From contig DATJLQ010000233.1 of NCBI GenBank assembly GCA_035509415.1, positions 1 through 64,000 of the forward strand: a stretch of 64,000 bases of DNA. Reading direction: 5' to 3'. Under the pieces are notes generated by a model. It worked only from the letters and a program-made list of their open reading frames with translations. It made no database searches and had not been told where the DNA came from. The position numbers and the translations under genes are program-made. Below, piece by piece: positions 49,073-57,957 of the stretch (positions within the stretch are counted from its first letter, which is position 1; each line of letters starts with the position of its first letter). The stretch is from DATJLQ01 sp035509415 (lineage in GTDB: Bacteria > Pseudomonadota > Alphaproteobacteria > JACZXZ01).

Positions 49073-50322
49073 GGCCTCGACGCGCCGCCCGCGCTACCGC
49101 CGAACAGGCGCGCGAGGAGTCCACGCGGTGCGGGTGCCGCTTCGCCGAAGCTCGCCGCGAGAGCGGAGAGTGCGGCGGTCACCTTGCTGTTGGCCGCGAT
49201 CTTGGGCAAGGGCCGGCCGGTGTTGAGGGCGCGCAGCACGGCGGAATCGTCCTCGGGAATGACCGCGGCCAACTTCACCTCGAGCGCCTTCTCGACGTCG
49301 ATGCGCGGGAGCTCGCCCTTCTTCGCCCCGCCGACCCGGTTTCCGACCAGAAGCTGCCTGGTCGCCGGCGCCACCGCCTTCACCAGCGCCACGAGCCGGC
49401 CGGTGTCGCGCAGCCCGGCGAGCGAGAAATCGGTGACGACGACGATCGCGTTCGCCTGCGCGATGCCCTGGCGCAGGAGGTTCGGATCGGCGCGCGGCAA
49501 GTCGAGCACGACACGCTGGAAATCGCCGCGCAGCTCCTTGACCAGGAGCTCGAGCGCGTCCGGGCGCGCGGCGACTTTGGTTTCGAACGGCTCCTCCGAG
49601 GCGAGGAGATAAAGCTTGTCCCCGACATGGGCCGCCGCACTCGCGACGAACAACCCGTCGAGCCGCTCAGGATTCGCGAGCGCCTCGCACAGGCCGCGCC
49701 CGGGATCGACGTCGAACGCGAGCCCGGTCGAGCCGCAATGGAGATCGAGATCGACCAGCATGGTGCGGTGGTCCTCGACGTCGGCGAACAGCCAGGCGAG
49801 CGTCGCGGCGACCATGGTCGCGCCGACCCCGCCTCGCGCGCCGATCACGGCGATGACCTGGCCGCTCGACTCCGTCCCCTTCCGAGACTCGGCCGCGTGG
49901 CCGCGCTCCGACGCCGCCTTGAGCGCCGCGCGCAACGCGTCGGCCGATACCGGCTTCACGAAATACTCCGCCGCCCCGCCGGCACGGAGTGCGCGGTAAA
50001 AGCCGACATCGTTCACGTCGCCGAGCGCGATGAAGAACGTTCCCGGCAGCGAGACGTCCGACAATTGGTCGAGCGCCAGGAACGGTTCCGCGCAGCCGGA
50101 GAGATCGACGATCAAGATGCCCGGCGGCGGCGAGCCCGCGAGATGCGCGATGGCGTCGTCGACCCCGCCCAGATGGACCGTCGCGTTCGCACCCTCCGAT
50201 CCGAGCGCCGCCGCGAGCGCCATGCGCGTCGCGTCGTCGCGCACGAAAGCCAGGAGACCCGCGGGCGCCGGCTCGGGCCCATGGCCCGCACTGGTCGCGA
50301 GAAACGGAACGACGGTATTCAA
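49069..50322 (-). CDS. tadZ: Tad pilus localisation ATPase TadZ (CpaE)
   Basis: A 417-residue protein with an N-terminal receiver-like domain (residues about 20-140) and a MinD/ParA-type ATPase domain. The deviant Walker A reads GARGGVGATMVAATLAW (near residue 160), in which the usual lysine of KGG is arginine, as in other CpaE proteins; MLVDLDLHCGS and LVLDLPRADPNLL-type strands follow. It places the pilus machine, often at a pole. The start codon is TTG, overlapping the cpaD stop (TTGA). Confidence 0.9.
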   Translation of the reverse strand: MNTVVPFLATSAGHGPEPAPAGLLAFVRDDATRMALAAALGSEGANATVHLGGVDDAIAHLAGSPPPGILIVDLSGCAEPFLALDQLSDVSLPGTFFIALGDVNDVGFYRALRAGGAAEYFVKPVSADALRAALKAASERGHAAESRKGTESSGQVIAVIGARGGVGATMVAATLAWLFADVEDHRTMLVDLDLHCGSTGLAFDVDPGRGLCEALANPERLDGLFVASAAAHVGDKLYLLASEEPFETKVAARPDALELLVKELRGDFQRVVLDLPRADPNLLRQGIAQANAIVVVTDFSLAGLRDTGRLVALVKAVAPATRQLLVGNRVGGAKKGELPRIDVEKALEVKLAAVIPEDDSAVLRALNTGRPLPKIAANSKVTAALSALAASFGEAAPAPRGLLARLFGGSAGGASRP

Positions 50323-51086
50323 TTTGCCCCTCCCATGCCGCTGCCCCCACTGCCCGAGCCGCTGCCCCCACTACCGGAATCCGAGCCCGAGCCCGAGCCC
50401 GAATTGCCGCTGCCGCTCGACTTGGACAGTTCGGGCTGCAGCGACTTCGAGATCTCGCCCGAGCGGTAGCGCTGGATGCCGCGTGAGACGAAATCGGGAT
50501 CGGCGGTTCCCCCGTTCGTGCCGCGCAGGAGATCGGCCGGATTGGCCACCATGGCGCCGAGATTGGTCGCGGTCGCGCAGCCGAAATTGCTCGCCGGCGT
50601 GTTGGTATAGTCGTCGCCCTCGGGCTTGCTCCAATCGGGGCAACGCGGCCCCGTCACCACGTAGCGGCCGACGCTCACCACCACCGCATTGTGGGCAAGG
50701 GCGCCGTCCACGGTCGGCCGCGGCGCGCGGCGCGCGGCGATGTGCATGTCGCGCAGCATGGCGGCGACGGCGGCGATGCGCTTGGCGGCGAGCGCGTCGA
50801 GCGTGGCATCGCCGCGCGCGGGCCCGGTATCGAGGGTCAATTGGTCGCCGTAGCCGAACTTGACCTCGTCGAGAAAGTCGGCGAGCGACTGGCGCTGGGC
50901 GGCCGTGGCGACGGTCGTGCCGGGCGCGAAGTCCACCTGGTGGGTCAAGGTCACGAAATCGACCGTGTTCTCCTTGGGCGCCTCGACCTGGGACCAGCGC
51001 GCGCTTTGGGGCGTGCAGCTCGAAGCGAGCAGCAGGCTCGCGAGCAGGAGTGGGACGAACAGCGGCACCGGATCGCGCAAGACCAT
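50319..51086 (-). CDS. cpaD: CpaD-family pilus assembly lipoprotein with Gly/Ser tail
   Basis: A 255-residue protein with lipobox LASSC (lipid Cys near residue 24) and the CpaD domain. The conserved later part (RYVVTGPRCPDWSKPEGDDYTNTPASNFGCATATNLGAMVANPADLL, about residues 140-187) contains two conserved cysteines. The last 40 residues are almost only Gly and Ser, about 35 residues beyond the usual CpaD end. CpaD supports the outer-membrane secretin. 12 bp after cpaC, overlapping tadZ. Confidence 0.9.
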   Translation of the reverse strand: MVLRDPVPLFVPLLLASLLLASSCTPQSARWSQVEAPKENTVDFVTLTHQVDFAPGTTVATAAQRQSLADFLDEVKFGYGDQLTLDTGPARGDATLDALAAKRIAAVAAMLRDMHIAARRAPRPTVDGALAHNAVVVSVGRYVVTGPRCPDWSKPEGDDYTNTPASNFGCATATNLGAMVANPADLLRGTNGGTADPDFVSRGIQRYRSGEISKSLQPELSKSSGSGNSGSGSGSDSGSGGSGSGSGGSGMGGAN

Positions 51087-51097
51087 CGTCGGCGCTC

Positions 51098-52642
51098 CTA
51101 ATTGAGAATGAAGCCGCTCGGGCCGATCAGGCTGTTGCCGCTCGGCCCAAGCGGCGCATTGCCGGCTTCGGGCATGGTCGGGCGGGTGTTGCGGCCGCGC
51201 AGGACCCGGTCGCGGTCGTTGGGCGGCACGTAGCCGTCGAGCGGCGACGCGAGCTCATGGTCGGACACCGGGCGCACGAGATACGGGGTCACCAGGATGA
51301 CGAGCTCGGTCTCGTTGCGCTGGAACTGGTCCGAGCGGAACAACGCGCCCAGCACCGGCACCTCGCCGAGGCCGGGCACCTTGTTCAACGTGTCGACGAT
51401 GTTGTTCTGCAGCAGCCCGCCGATCGCGAAGGTCTGGCCGCTGCCGAGCTCGACCGTGGTCTCGGCGCGCCGCGTGGTGAGCGCGGGAATGGTGTAGCCC
51501 TGGATCTGCACGGCGCCGGTGGTCGAGAGCTGGCTCACCTCGGGACGCACGCGCAGGCTGATCCGGCCGCTCGAGAGCACGACCGGCGTGAAGGCGAGCG
51601 CGACGCCGAACTGCTTGAACTCGATCGTCACCTGCCCTTGGGTCTGGGGCACGATGATCGGGAATTCGCCGCCCGCGAGGAAGCTCGCGGTCTCGCCCGT
51701 CATCGCGGTCAGGTTCGGCTCCGCGAGAACGGTCGCGAGGCCGTTCTGGTCGAGCGCGTCGATCACGTCGTTGATGCCGATGCGGTTGGTGTTGTAGCCG
51801 GAGATGATGCTGTTGGTCGGGACGCCGCCGATCCCGATGTTGCGCGTCATGTAACCGCCGGCGACGGCACCGCCGACGAAGGCGCCGGGCACGCCACCTG
51901 CGAGGCCGACCGAGGGCGCGAGCGCCGTTAGGGGTGCGGACGGAATCTGGGACAGCGAGGAAGCATCCGTGCCCGAGCCGAGCAAGCCGAGGCTCCCGAT
52001 CACCGGGTTCCCCGTGGCGATGCCGAACGCGAAGGCGCCGACGTGGCTGATCGCGTCCCAATTGATGCCGAGCTCCTTGATCACGTTGCGTTGGATCTCG
52101 ACCACGCGGACGCGCAGGTTGACCTGGTTCGGTGCGTCGATCTTGATGCGATTGATCAGCTCCTTGTCGTCGCCGACGAAGGGGCGCGCGATGCGCCGCG
52201 CCTCCTCCGCGTCGACCGAGGAATCGACGTCGCCGGTGAGCACGAGCGAGGTGTCGACCGCTTTGACGTCGACCGAATCGTCGGGCAGAAGCTTGGAGAG
52301 GGCGAGCTGGAGCCGCGCCACGTCGCGCTTCACGAGGACCGGCCGGCTGAGCAGGACATGCTGCTCCGCGTCGACCGCGTAGAGCGACGTCTCGCCCGGC
52401 GCCTTGGCGTAGAGGTAGATGAGGCGCGGCGACTTGACCTTCACGTCCGCGATGTCGGGATCCGCCACGAACACCGTGTCGACATTGCGGTCGAGGCGGA
52501 TGAGCGTCCCCTTCTCGACGTCGATGACGATCGGCTCGCCGGTGGGGCGCACCACCTGCTGGGCCCAAGCGCCCGCGAACGGCGCCGCCGGCAACATGAG
52601 CGCCAAGGCGAGCGCGAGCCAGACGCGCTTGAGCCGGCTCAT
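51098..52642 (-). CDS. cpaC: Tad pilus outer-membrane secretin CpaC (RcpA)
   Basis: A 514-residue protein: Sec signal peptide (residues 1-27, ending AWAQQ), an N-terminal pilus-secretin domain (IVIDVEKGTLIRLDRNVDTVFVADPDIADV), a BON domain (near residue 105-150), then the secretin core from about 175, with the VPVLGALFRSDQFQRNETELVILVTPYLV segment near residue 440. It forms the ring through which the pilus passes. Start overlaps the cpaB stop (ATGA). A Gly/Ala-rich loop near residue 225-260 is the variable part. Confidence 0.94.
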   Translation of the reverse strand: MSRLKRVWLALALALMLPAAPFAGAWAQQVVRPTGEPIVIDVEKGTLIRLDRNVDTVFVADPDIADVKVKSPRLIYLYAKAPGETSLYAVDAEQHVLLSRPVLVKRDVARLQLALSKLLPDDSVDVKAVDTSLVLTGDVDSSVDAEEARRIARPFVGDDKELINRIKIDAPNQVNLRVRVVEIQRNVIKELGINWDAISHVGAFAFGIATGNPVIGSLGLLGSGTDASSLSQIPSAPLTALAPSVGLAGGVPGAFVGGAVAGGYMTRNIGIGGVPTNSIISGYNTNRIGINDVIDALDQNGLATVLAEPNLTAMTGETASFLAGGEFPIIVPQTQGQVTIEFKQFGVALAFTPVVLSSGRISLRVRPEVSQLSTTGAVQIQGYTIPALTTRRAETTVELGSGQTFAIGGLLQNNIVDTLNKVPGLGEVPVLGALFRSDQFQRNETELVILVTPYLVRPVSDHELASPLDGYVPPNDRDRVLRGRNTRPTMPEAGNAPLGPSGNSLIGPSGFILN

Positions 52643-53589
52643 GGCGTCGCCATCGCGGACAAGGCGCCCTGCATGCCGGCGGTGCCGTTGGCGGAGCCGG
52701 GGCCGCCGCCGTTGTTGCCGCCGTGCCCCGCGCCGCCGCCTTTCTGACCCATGTCGCCGCGCAACACGGTGACGATCGCGGCAGGATGCGGCGGCGGCGG
52801 CGGCGCGCCATGAACGATGAGCGGACTCACCTCGCTGTCCCACGTGTGGGTGACCGAGCTCGGATCGTCGTTGTCCGCGTCCGTGCCCGCCGTGCCGCGC
52901 GCGAGGCTGCGCAGGCTGAGGGAGAGATTGCCGAGGTTGCTCGCGACCTCGATGATCTCGGCCTCCTTGGGCGTGACCTCGAAGGTCACCGTCTTGGCGA
53001 GCACCGGCGCGTTGGTCGGATCGGCGGTGCGCTGGTCCACGGCGAGCACGCGCAGGTCGCGCAAGACGGTCTCGCTCGCCATGCGCGCGGGCGCGTTCGG
53101 ATGCGCGTCGTCGCGGATCTGGTGGGACAGGATGAGATCGACCTTGTCGCCGGGGAAGATCATGCCGGCCACGTCGGAGGTCGCCGTGACTTGCACCGAC
53201 ACCGCGCGCATGCCGGGACTGAGCAGGGCGGCGAGAAACCCGCGTCCGCCGGGCTTGACGACGCGCCCGACGGTGATCGGCTCGCCGGCCGCGATATTCT
53301 GGCGCACGACCGACCCCGCGAGCGACTGGGGCGTCGCCTTTCCCTTGACGAGATAGGCGCCGTCGAGCGCCTCGGCGGGCCAGGCCTGCCAACGCAGATC
53401 GTCGGCGCGCAAATAGCTCCCCGCGGCGAGCGGCTTGGCGGCGACCAGGACAAAAGAGCCGGCCGGCTCCGCCTTGGATCGGTCGGCGATCTCCGCCCGC
53501 TCGTGGGAGAGCCAAGTCCGGGCGAAGTAGATCGTTCCGAGCGCCAAGAGGAGCGCGAAGCCGGCGAAGAGCATGACGCGAACTCTCAT
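52639..53589 (-). CDS. cpaB: Tad pilus assembly protein CpaB (RcpC) with Gly-rich tail
   Basis: A 316-residue protein with one N-terminal membrane segment (residues 5-24) and an SAF/RcpC domain (PLAAGSYLRADDLRWQAWP, residues about 55-120, then the RcpC core with MIFPGDKVDLILS near 170). The C-terminal 40 residues are Gly/Asn-rich (GGGAGHGGNNGGGPG) after a run of five prolines, longer than in typical CpaB. It lies in the periplasm next to the secretin. 14 bp after cpaA. Confidence 0.92.
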   Translation of the reverse strand: MRVRVMLFAGFALLLALGTIYFARTWLSHERAEIADRSKAEPAGSFVLVAAKPLAAGSYLRADDLRWQAWPAEALDGAYLVKGKATPQSLAGSVVRQNIAAGEPITVGRVVKPGGRGFLAALLSPGMRAVSVQVTATSDVAGMIFPGDKVDLILSHQIRDDAHPNAPARMASETVLRDLRVLAVDQRTADPTNAPVLAKTVTFEVTPKEAEIIEVASNLGNLSLSLRSLARGTAGTDADNDDPSSVTHTWDSEVSPLIVHGAPPPPPHPAAIVTVLRGDMGQKGGGAGHGGNNGGGPGSANGTAGMQGALSAMATP

Positions 53590-53603
53590 CGCCCACGCCC
53601 TCG

Positions 53604-54116
53604 CTAGCCGGACACGAGCCGGGCACCGACATAGGCGGCGCCGACGGCGATCGCGATGCCATAGGGAACGCGGGCGGGAGTTGGGTCGGAGTCGAGGCGC
53701 GGGTCGAGACCCGGCGCGCTCGCGACGCGGTAGCGGCGGCACTGCTCGAGCACGAAGGCGCCCAACGCGAGAACGCCGCCCGAGAGCACCATGAGCAGAA
53801 GGAGCGGCGCGATCAGCTTGGGCCCGGCCCAAAGCGCAGCGCCGGCCAGAAGCTTCACGTCGCCGCCGCCGACGACACCGCGCGCGAAAAGGAAGAGGCC
53901 GGCCGCGAAGGTCCCGGCCGCGACGGCGAGCGCCCAAAGCCACTCGACCGGCACCGGGCTCGCCAGCACGTGCGCCGGGTAAAGTAGGACGAGGCCGAGG
54001 GTCGTGCCGTTGGAAATCCGGAACCGCGTCGCATCGCCGAACGCGGCCCAGGCGAGGAGCGCGAAGAACGCCATGAGAAATAGCTGATCGAGCGAAAATG
54101 GAGCGTGCACGGCCAA
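53604..54116 (-). CDS. cpaA: Prepilin peptidase CpaA (A24 aspartic protease family)
   Basis: A 170-residue inner-membrane protein with about 5-6 hydrophobic segments. The two catalytic aspartates are visible: one in FGDATRFRISN (near residue 28) and one in GGGDVKLLAG (near residue 88), the GxGD motif. It removes the leader from Flp and TadE-type pseudopilins. The TTG at 54116 gives this length; GTG 54110, two codons later and 7 bases after a GGTGA, may be the real start. Confidence 0.88.
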   Translation of the reverse strand: MAVHAPFSLDQLFLMAFFALLAWAAFGDATRFRISNGTTLGLVLLYPAHVLASPVPVEWLWALAVAAGTFAAGLFLFARGVVGGGDVKLLAGAALWAGPKLIAPLLLLMVLSGGVLALGAFVLEQCRRYRVASAPGLDPRLDSDPTPARVPYGIAIAVGAAYVGARLVSG

Positions 54117-54313
54117 TCACCCGTTTTCATGCAAGCCTTCGATCCGTTCACGGTCGGCCGGCGCGCGCTCGGGGCGCGGCGGCCGCGGCGTTGGAGGGAG
54201 CGGGACGCGCTCGATCGCCGTCCGGCGCCCGCGCACCCCTCCAGGGCGGCGCCTGCCGCTCGTTACGCGACAATGCGCGCAAGTCGCCGCAGGTCCGCCG
54301 CGCCGCGCGCGCT

Positions 54314-54475
54314 TTAGAGAGAGTTGGCGACCGTCGTGAAGATGCCCGAGAGGCTGGTGCCGAGCGTGGTCACGGCGCCGATGATGACGACGGCGACGAG
54401 GGCCGCGATCAGGCCGTACTCGATGGCGGTCACGCCGGACTCGTCCGTGCGGAGGCGACGAAGAATGCTGAACAT
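54314..54475 (-). CDS. flp: Flp-family type IVb pilin
   Basis: A 53-residue pilin precursor. The basic leader (FSILRRLRTDESG, residues 2-14) is followed by the processing site and the Flp motif VTAIEYGLIAALVAVVIIG, with the conserved Glu-Tyr pair at positions +5/+6. The remainder is a short amphipathic tail, as in other Flp pilins. ATG 54475 has an AGGGGTG site 5 bases upstream. It lies 198 bp before cpaA and is the first gene of the minus-strand pilus operon. Confidence 0.95.
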   Translation of the reverse strand: MFSILRRLRTDESGVTAIEYGLIAALVAVVIIGAVTTLGTSLSGIFTTVANSL

Positions 54476-54532
54476 GGTGACACCCCTTTTTATGTGTGTG
54501 GAAAGCGACCGCGCCATCACAGACCACGGGGG

Positions 54533-54547
54533 TTAAAACGCGGTTAG
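54533..54547. promoter_or_regulatory. CtrA-like box (TTAA-N7-TTAG) upstream of the flp pilin
   Basis: TTAA at 54533-54536 and TTAG at 54544-54547, 7 bases apart, match the CtrA consensus TTAA-N7-TTAA at 7 of 8 positions. It lies 58 bp upstream of the pilin start, the usual place for a promoter-proximal activator site. Caulobacter pilA is CtrA-controlled, which makes this placement plausible. Confidence 0.45.
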
Positions 54548-54658
54548 CGCGGAAAGGAGGGTATGCGCGGCGACGCGGCGGCGCGATGCGACAAGCTTTA
54601 CTAAATCTTTATGCACGCGCGCGCGGTAGTGAAATCGCGCGCCGGCCGCTCGCATCGC

Positions 54659-54687
54659 TTGCCATACTATTTGGCGCTGGCTATGCT
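54659..54687 (+). promoter_or_regulatory. Sigma-70-type promoter of the OmpR-type regulator gene
   Basis: TTGCCA at 54659-54664 (5 of 6 to TTGACA) and TATGCT at 54682-54687 (4 of 6 to TATAAT) with a 17-bp spacer, about 45 bp before the ATG at 54732. It is in the AT-richer gap shared with the pilin gene. Confidence 0.45.
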
Positions 54688-54731
54688 CGGACCAATGAAC
54701 AAAACGTACTGGGCAAACTCAGGGGGATGTC

Positions 54732-55235
54732 ATGGGGGCGCGATCCAAGCTGGTCGACAAGGCCAGCCATCAGGGATTTGAGTTCGACTACAACCACAAC
54801 GTCATTTTCCACAACGGCAAGGTGATCCACCTCTCGCCGCACGAGGCGGACATCCTTCAAGTGCTCCTCAACAATCGCGCGCGCGCGACGCCGCTGGACG
54901 TTCTGATCCAACGCGTCTACGGCTCGGACGAGCCGGAGACGGCGGCGGTGTCGATCCGGGTTTCGGTGCACTCGCTGCGCAAGAAGATTCAGGAAACCGG
55001 CATCAAGATCCGCGCCGAGGCGCGCGTCGGCTACGAGATCGACGCGACGGACGTGCCCGAGCTCAATCGCCGCCTCGCCGACATCATTCTCATGGCGCTC
55101 AACATGGCGAAGGCGTCGAGCGAGCGCGAGCTCGCGGACCGGCTGCAGCTGATCTACGACCTCGCGGAAGCGAAGCGGCGCCAATGGCGCGGCACGAAAG
55201 GTGCGGCGGAGCAGGACATCCGCGCTGCCGGCTAG
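54732..55235 (+). CDS. Receiver-less OmpR/PhoB-type winged-helix DNA-binding protein
   Basis: A 167-residue protein that has only the output domain of an OmpR-family response regulator. The winged helix runs from about residue 17 to 105: HLSPHEADILQVLLNNRARATPLDVLIQRVYGSDE, then the recognition helix VSIRVSVHSLRKKIQE and the wing RVGYEI. No phospho-acceptor receiver precedes it; the C-terminal 60 residues are helical and charged. It is divergent from the flp pilin and is the likely local regulator of the pilus genes. ATG 54732 follows AGGGGGA. Confidence 0.82.
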   Translation: MGARSKLVDKASHQGFEFDYNHNVIFHNGKVIHLSPHEADILQVLLNNRARATPLDVLIQRVYGSDEPETAAVSIRVSVHSLRKKIQETGIKIRAEARVGYEIDATDVPELNRRLADIILMALNMAKASSERELADRLQLIYDLAEAKRRQWRGTKGAAEQDIRAAG

Positions 55236-55278
55236 GCGCGCGCTCGAGCGCGCCCTTGAGCCCGCTCGCCGCGGCGTT

Positions 55279-56310
55279 TCACTTCGCGAGCATCAGATCC
55301 TTGCGCGGCGGGAGATACTTGTCGGTCCACACGTCCGCGAGTGGGGGCGTCGGAACGCCGAGCGCCTCGGTCGCCTCCGTGACCGTGTGCTCGAGCCGCG
55401 CGTGGGTCACGTCGCTCAGCCCGTGCTTCATCGCCCAGGGCGTCCCGATCGCGATGCTGTTGGAGAAGGCGAGTGCAGCGAGCTCGGTCTTCTCGTCGAG
55501 CAGCGAATTGTATTTCTTGAGCGCGTCGATGGCACCCTTGGGATCGGCGCGCGACGATTTGATGCTTTGGGCCGCGCAGGCGACGAACGCCTTGGCGGCG
55601 GCCGGATGGGCCGCGGCCCAGGCGGGCGTGGTGACGATCGCGTTGCCGTAGAAATTGACGCCCCACTGCGAATAGCGCAGCACGACGATGTCCTGGTCCT
55701 TGACGCCCAGGGCGCGCAGCCCGGTCAGGATGGTGAACATGTGCCCGGCGACCGCGTCGGCCCGGTGCTGCACCAGGAGCTGCTGGCGCAATGCGTACGA
55801 GGTCGTGACCCAATTGATGCTCTTCGGGTCGATGTGATTGGCCTTGGCGAAGACCGGGAACATCACCCGGCTCGCCTCGGTGACGCCGTCCGCGATGCTT
55901 TTGCCCTTGAGGTCGCTCGGCTTGGTGATGCCGTTCCCCTTGAGGGTCACGATCGACATGGGGGCCACGTCGCTCACCATGAAGATCGCGATCAGTCGCT
56001 TCTCGGGATGCTGGGCGTCGAAGCCGACCATGGTGCTGAAGTCGGACACGCCCACGTCATAGGCGCCGCTCGCGACCTTGGTGAGCGCGTCGGCCGAGCC
56101 GTAGCTGCGGTCGATCCTGACCGCGAGGCCGGCATGGGCATAGCAGCCGTCGGTCTCGCCCAAGGGCCAGATCGCCTGGGCCCCCTCGAACGCCCAATCC
56201 ATGATGAAGCGGATCGGCAACGGCGCTTGCGCCGCGGCGCGCTCGACCGGCACGAACGCGCTCAGCATCAAGGCGGCAGCACCCAGCCGCAGGACGGATT
56301 TCCAATGCAT
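55279..56310 (-). CDS. NMT1/THI5-like ABC transporter substrate-binding protein
   Basis: A 343-residue periplasmic binding protein of the nitrate/taurine/pyrimidine-precursor type. Signal peptide about residues 1-28 (ending RAAAQA). The mature part opens LPIRFIMDWAFEGAQAIWPLG, and GAYDVGVSDFSTMVG and GKSIADGVTEASRVMFP follow, as in THI5-like proteins. ATG 56310 was chosen since GGGGGAG lies 8 bases upstream; GTG 56319 abuts that site. It is the last gene of the minus-strand set, 261 bp after the amidase, and probably serves the permease at 58186 and ATPase at 58952. Confidence 0.87.
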   Translation of the reverse strand: MHWKSVLRLGAAALMLSAFVPVERAAAQAPLPIRFIMDWAFEGAQAIWPLGETDGCYAHAGLAVRIDRSYGSADALTKVASGAYDVGVSDFSTMVGFDAQHPEKRLIAIFMVSDVAPMSIVTLKGNGITKPSDLKGKSIADGVTEASRVMFPVFAKANHIDPKSINWVTTSYALRQQLLVQHRADAVAGHMFTILTGLRALGVKDQDIVVLRYSQWGVNFYGNAIVTTPAWAAAHPAAAKAFVACAAQSIKSSRADPKGAIDALKKYNSLLDEKTELAALAFSNSIAIGTPWAMKHGLSDVTHARLEHTVTEATEALGVPTPPLADVWTDKYLPPRKDLMLAK

Positions 56311-56571
56311 CTTGCTCACTCCCCCTTGACCCCAGGCCTTACGCCCCGGGCTCGATCTCGGCGCGGCGGAAGCGAGCGCTTACGCCGGTATGCCTTCGAT
56401 ATGCCACTGTAAGCAATCCTATGCCCGGAAGCGTTCGCTGCAAAGCACAAACGAGGCGCGTGGGCCCCGAGAGCCGAGGCCGCTGCACGCAATTCGTGCC
56501 GTGCGCCGGTTGAATTCTTGCGCAGGTAGAGAAGCGATGCGTGGGCGCGACCCGGCTCGGAATGGGGCGGC

Positions 56572-57957
56572 TCAGATCAAAGAAAGCCAGCGCGCGCGCC
56601 AACCTGCCGCGCGCTCGTAGGCGGCGGCCACGCGCAAGAGGAACTCGTCGAGCCCGGGCTTGGCCGCGAGCTGAAGGCCGAGCGGCAGTCCCTCGGGCCC
56701 GAAGCCGCAGCAGATCGCGATCGCGGGATCGCCGCTCAAGTTGAACGGTACGCTGTAGCCCGGTATGCCGAACCCGTCCCATTTCCCGATTCCCTCGATC
56801 GGCGGCGCCTCGCCTGGCTGGCTCACGCTCAGGAGAATGTCGAGCTCGGCGCACGCCGCGCGGAGGGCCGCGACCAGCTCGTCGCATCGGCGCATCGCGG
56901 CCGCGTAGTCGGCGTCGGAGACGAAGGCGCCGAGGGCCAGGCGATCGCGCGTCGCCTCGCCGTAAAGCTCGGGTTGCGTGCGCAGCCAGTCCTTGTGGAC
57001 CTCGAACGCCTCCTTGAGGACGATGAGCGAGCCCGCGGCGTGCCAATCGGCGAGCGGCGGCAGATCCACGTCGCTGAGCTCGGCGCCGAGCTCGCGCAAG
57101 ACGCCGATCGCCGCCTCGACCGCGTCGAGCTGGGGCCGGCTCGCGGGCCGGTCGGACTCGAACCACCGGCGCGCGACGCCGATCCGAACACCTTTGGCAT
57201 GGGGCTCGAGCGGCTCCGCGCGCGCCGCCGCGTAGAAACGCGACGCCGGATCGCGCGCGTCCTTGCCTTCGAGGGCGGCGAGCGCCAACGCGCAATCCTC
57301 GGCATTCCAGGCGAGCGGCCCGGCGTGATCGAGGCTCGGCGCGAGCGGCAGCATGCCGGCGCGGCTCACGCGGCCGAAGCTCGGCTTCAGGCCGGCGACG
57401 CCGCAAAGGGCTGCCGGGCTGCGGATCGATCCCGCCGTGTCCGATCCGACCGCGACGAGGACCATGCCGGCCGCGACCGCCGCCGCAGACCCGCTCGACG
57501 ATCCGCCGGTGAAGCGCTCGGGGTTCCACGGATTGCGCGCGGGCGGCCAGGGAAGATCGAAGCCCGGGCCGGTGAGCGCGAATTCATGCGTCGCGAGCTT
57601 CCCCATGAGCACGGCGCCCGCGGCCTCGAGCCGCTCGGCGACGGCCGAATCCGCGGAAGCGACGTGGCCGAGGAGAAGGCGCGAATGGGCGGTAGTCGGA
57701 AGCGAGCGGGTCTCGAACACGTCCTTGAGCCCGACCGGAATGCCGTGAAGCGGGCCGATCGGACCTTGCGCGCGGATCGCACGCTCGGCGCGCCGCGCCG
57801 CGTCGAGCGCGCCTTCGCGATCGAGGGCGAGGAACGCGTGGATGCGGCCGTCGAGGCGGTCGGTGCGCTCGAGGCAGCTGCGTACGAGCTCGACCGGCGA
57901 GAGCGTACCCGCCGCGATCGCGCGCGCCGCCTCGGCCAAGGTGAAGCGATCGCTCAT
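56572..57957 (-). CDS. Amidase signature family hydrolase (AtzE/GatA-like)
   Basis: A 461-residue amidase. The Ser-cisSer-Lys triad is visible: Lys in GIPVGLKDVF (near residue 78), cis-Ser in GGSSSGSA (near 153) and the nucleophile Ser in GSDTAGSIR (near 177). It hydrolyses an amide or a carbamoyl group, releasing ammonia. The ATG overlaps the stop of the small gene upstream (ATGA), an arrangement like atzG-atzE, in which the small protein is a partner of the amidase. Part of the operon with the ABC importer, RraA-type and Rieske oxygenase genes. Confidence 0.9.
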   Translation of the reverse strand: MSDRFTLAEAARAIAAGTLSPVELVRSCLERTDRLDGRIHAFLALDREGALDAARRAERAIRAQGPIGPLHGIPVGLKDVFETRSLPTTAHSRLLLGHVASADSAVAERLEAAGAVLMGKLATHEFALTGPGFDLPWPPARNPWNPERFTGGSSSGSAAAVAAGMVLVAVGSDTAGSIRSPAALCGVAGLKPSFGRVSRAGMLPLAPSLDHAGPLAWNAEDCALALAALEGKDARDPASRFYAAARAEPLEPHAKGVRIGVARRWFESDRPASRPQLDAVEAAIGVLRELGAELSDVDLPPLADWHAAGSLIVLKEAFEVHKDWLRTQPELYGEATRDRLALGAFVSDADYAAAMRRCDELVAALRAACAELDILLSVSQPGEAPPIEGIGKWDGFGIPGYSVPFNLSGDPAIAICCGFGPEGLPLGLQLAAKPGLDEFLLRVAAAYERAAGWRARWLSLI

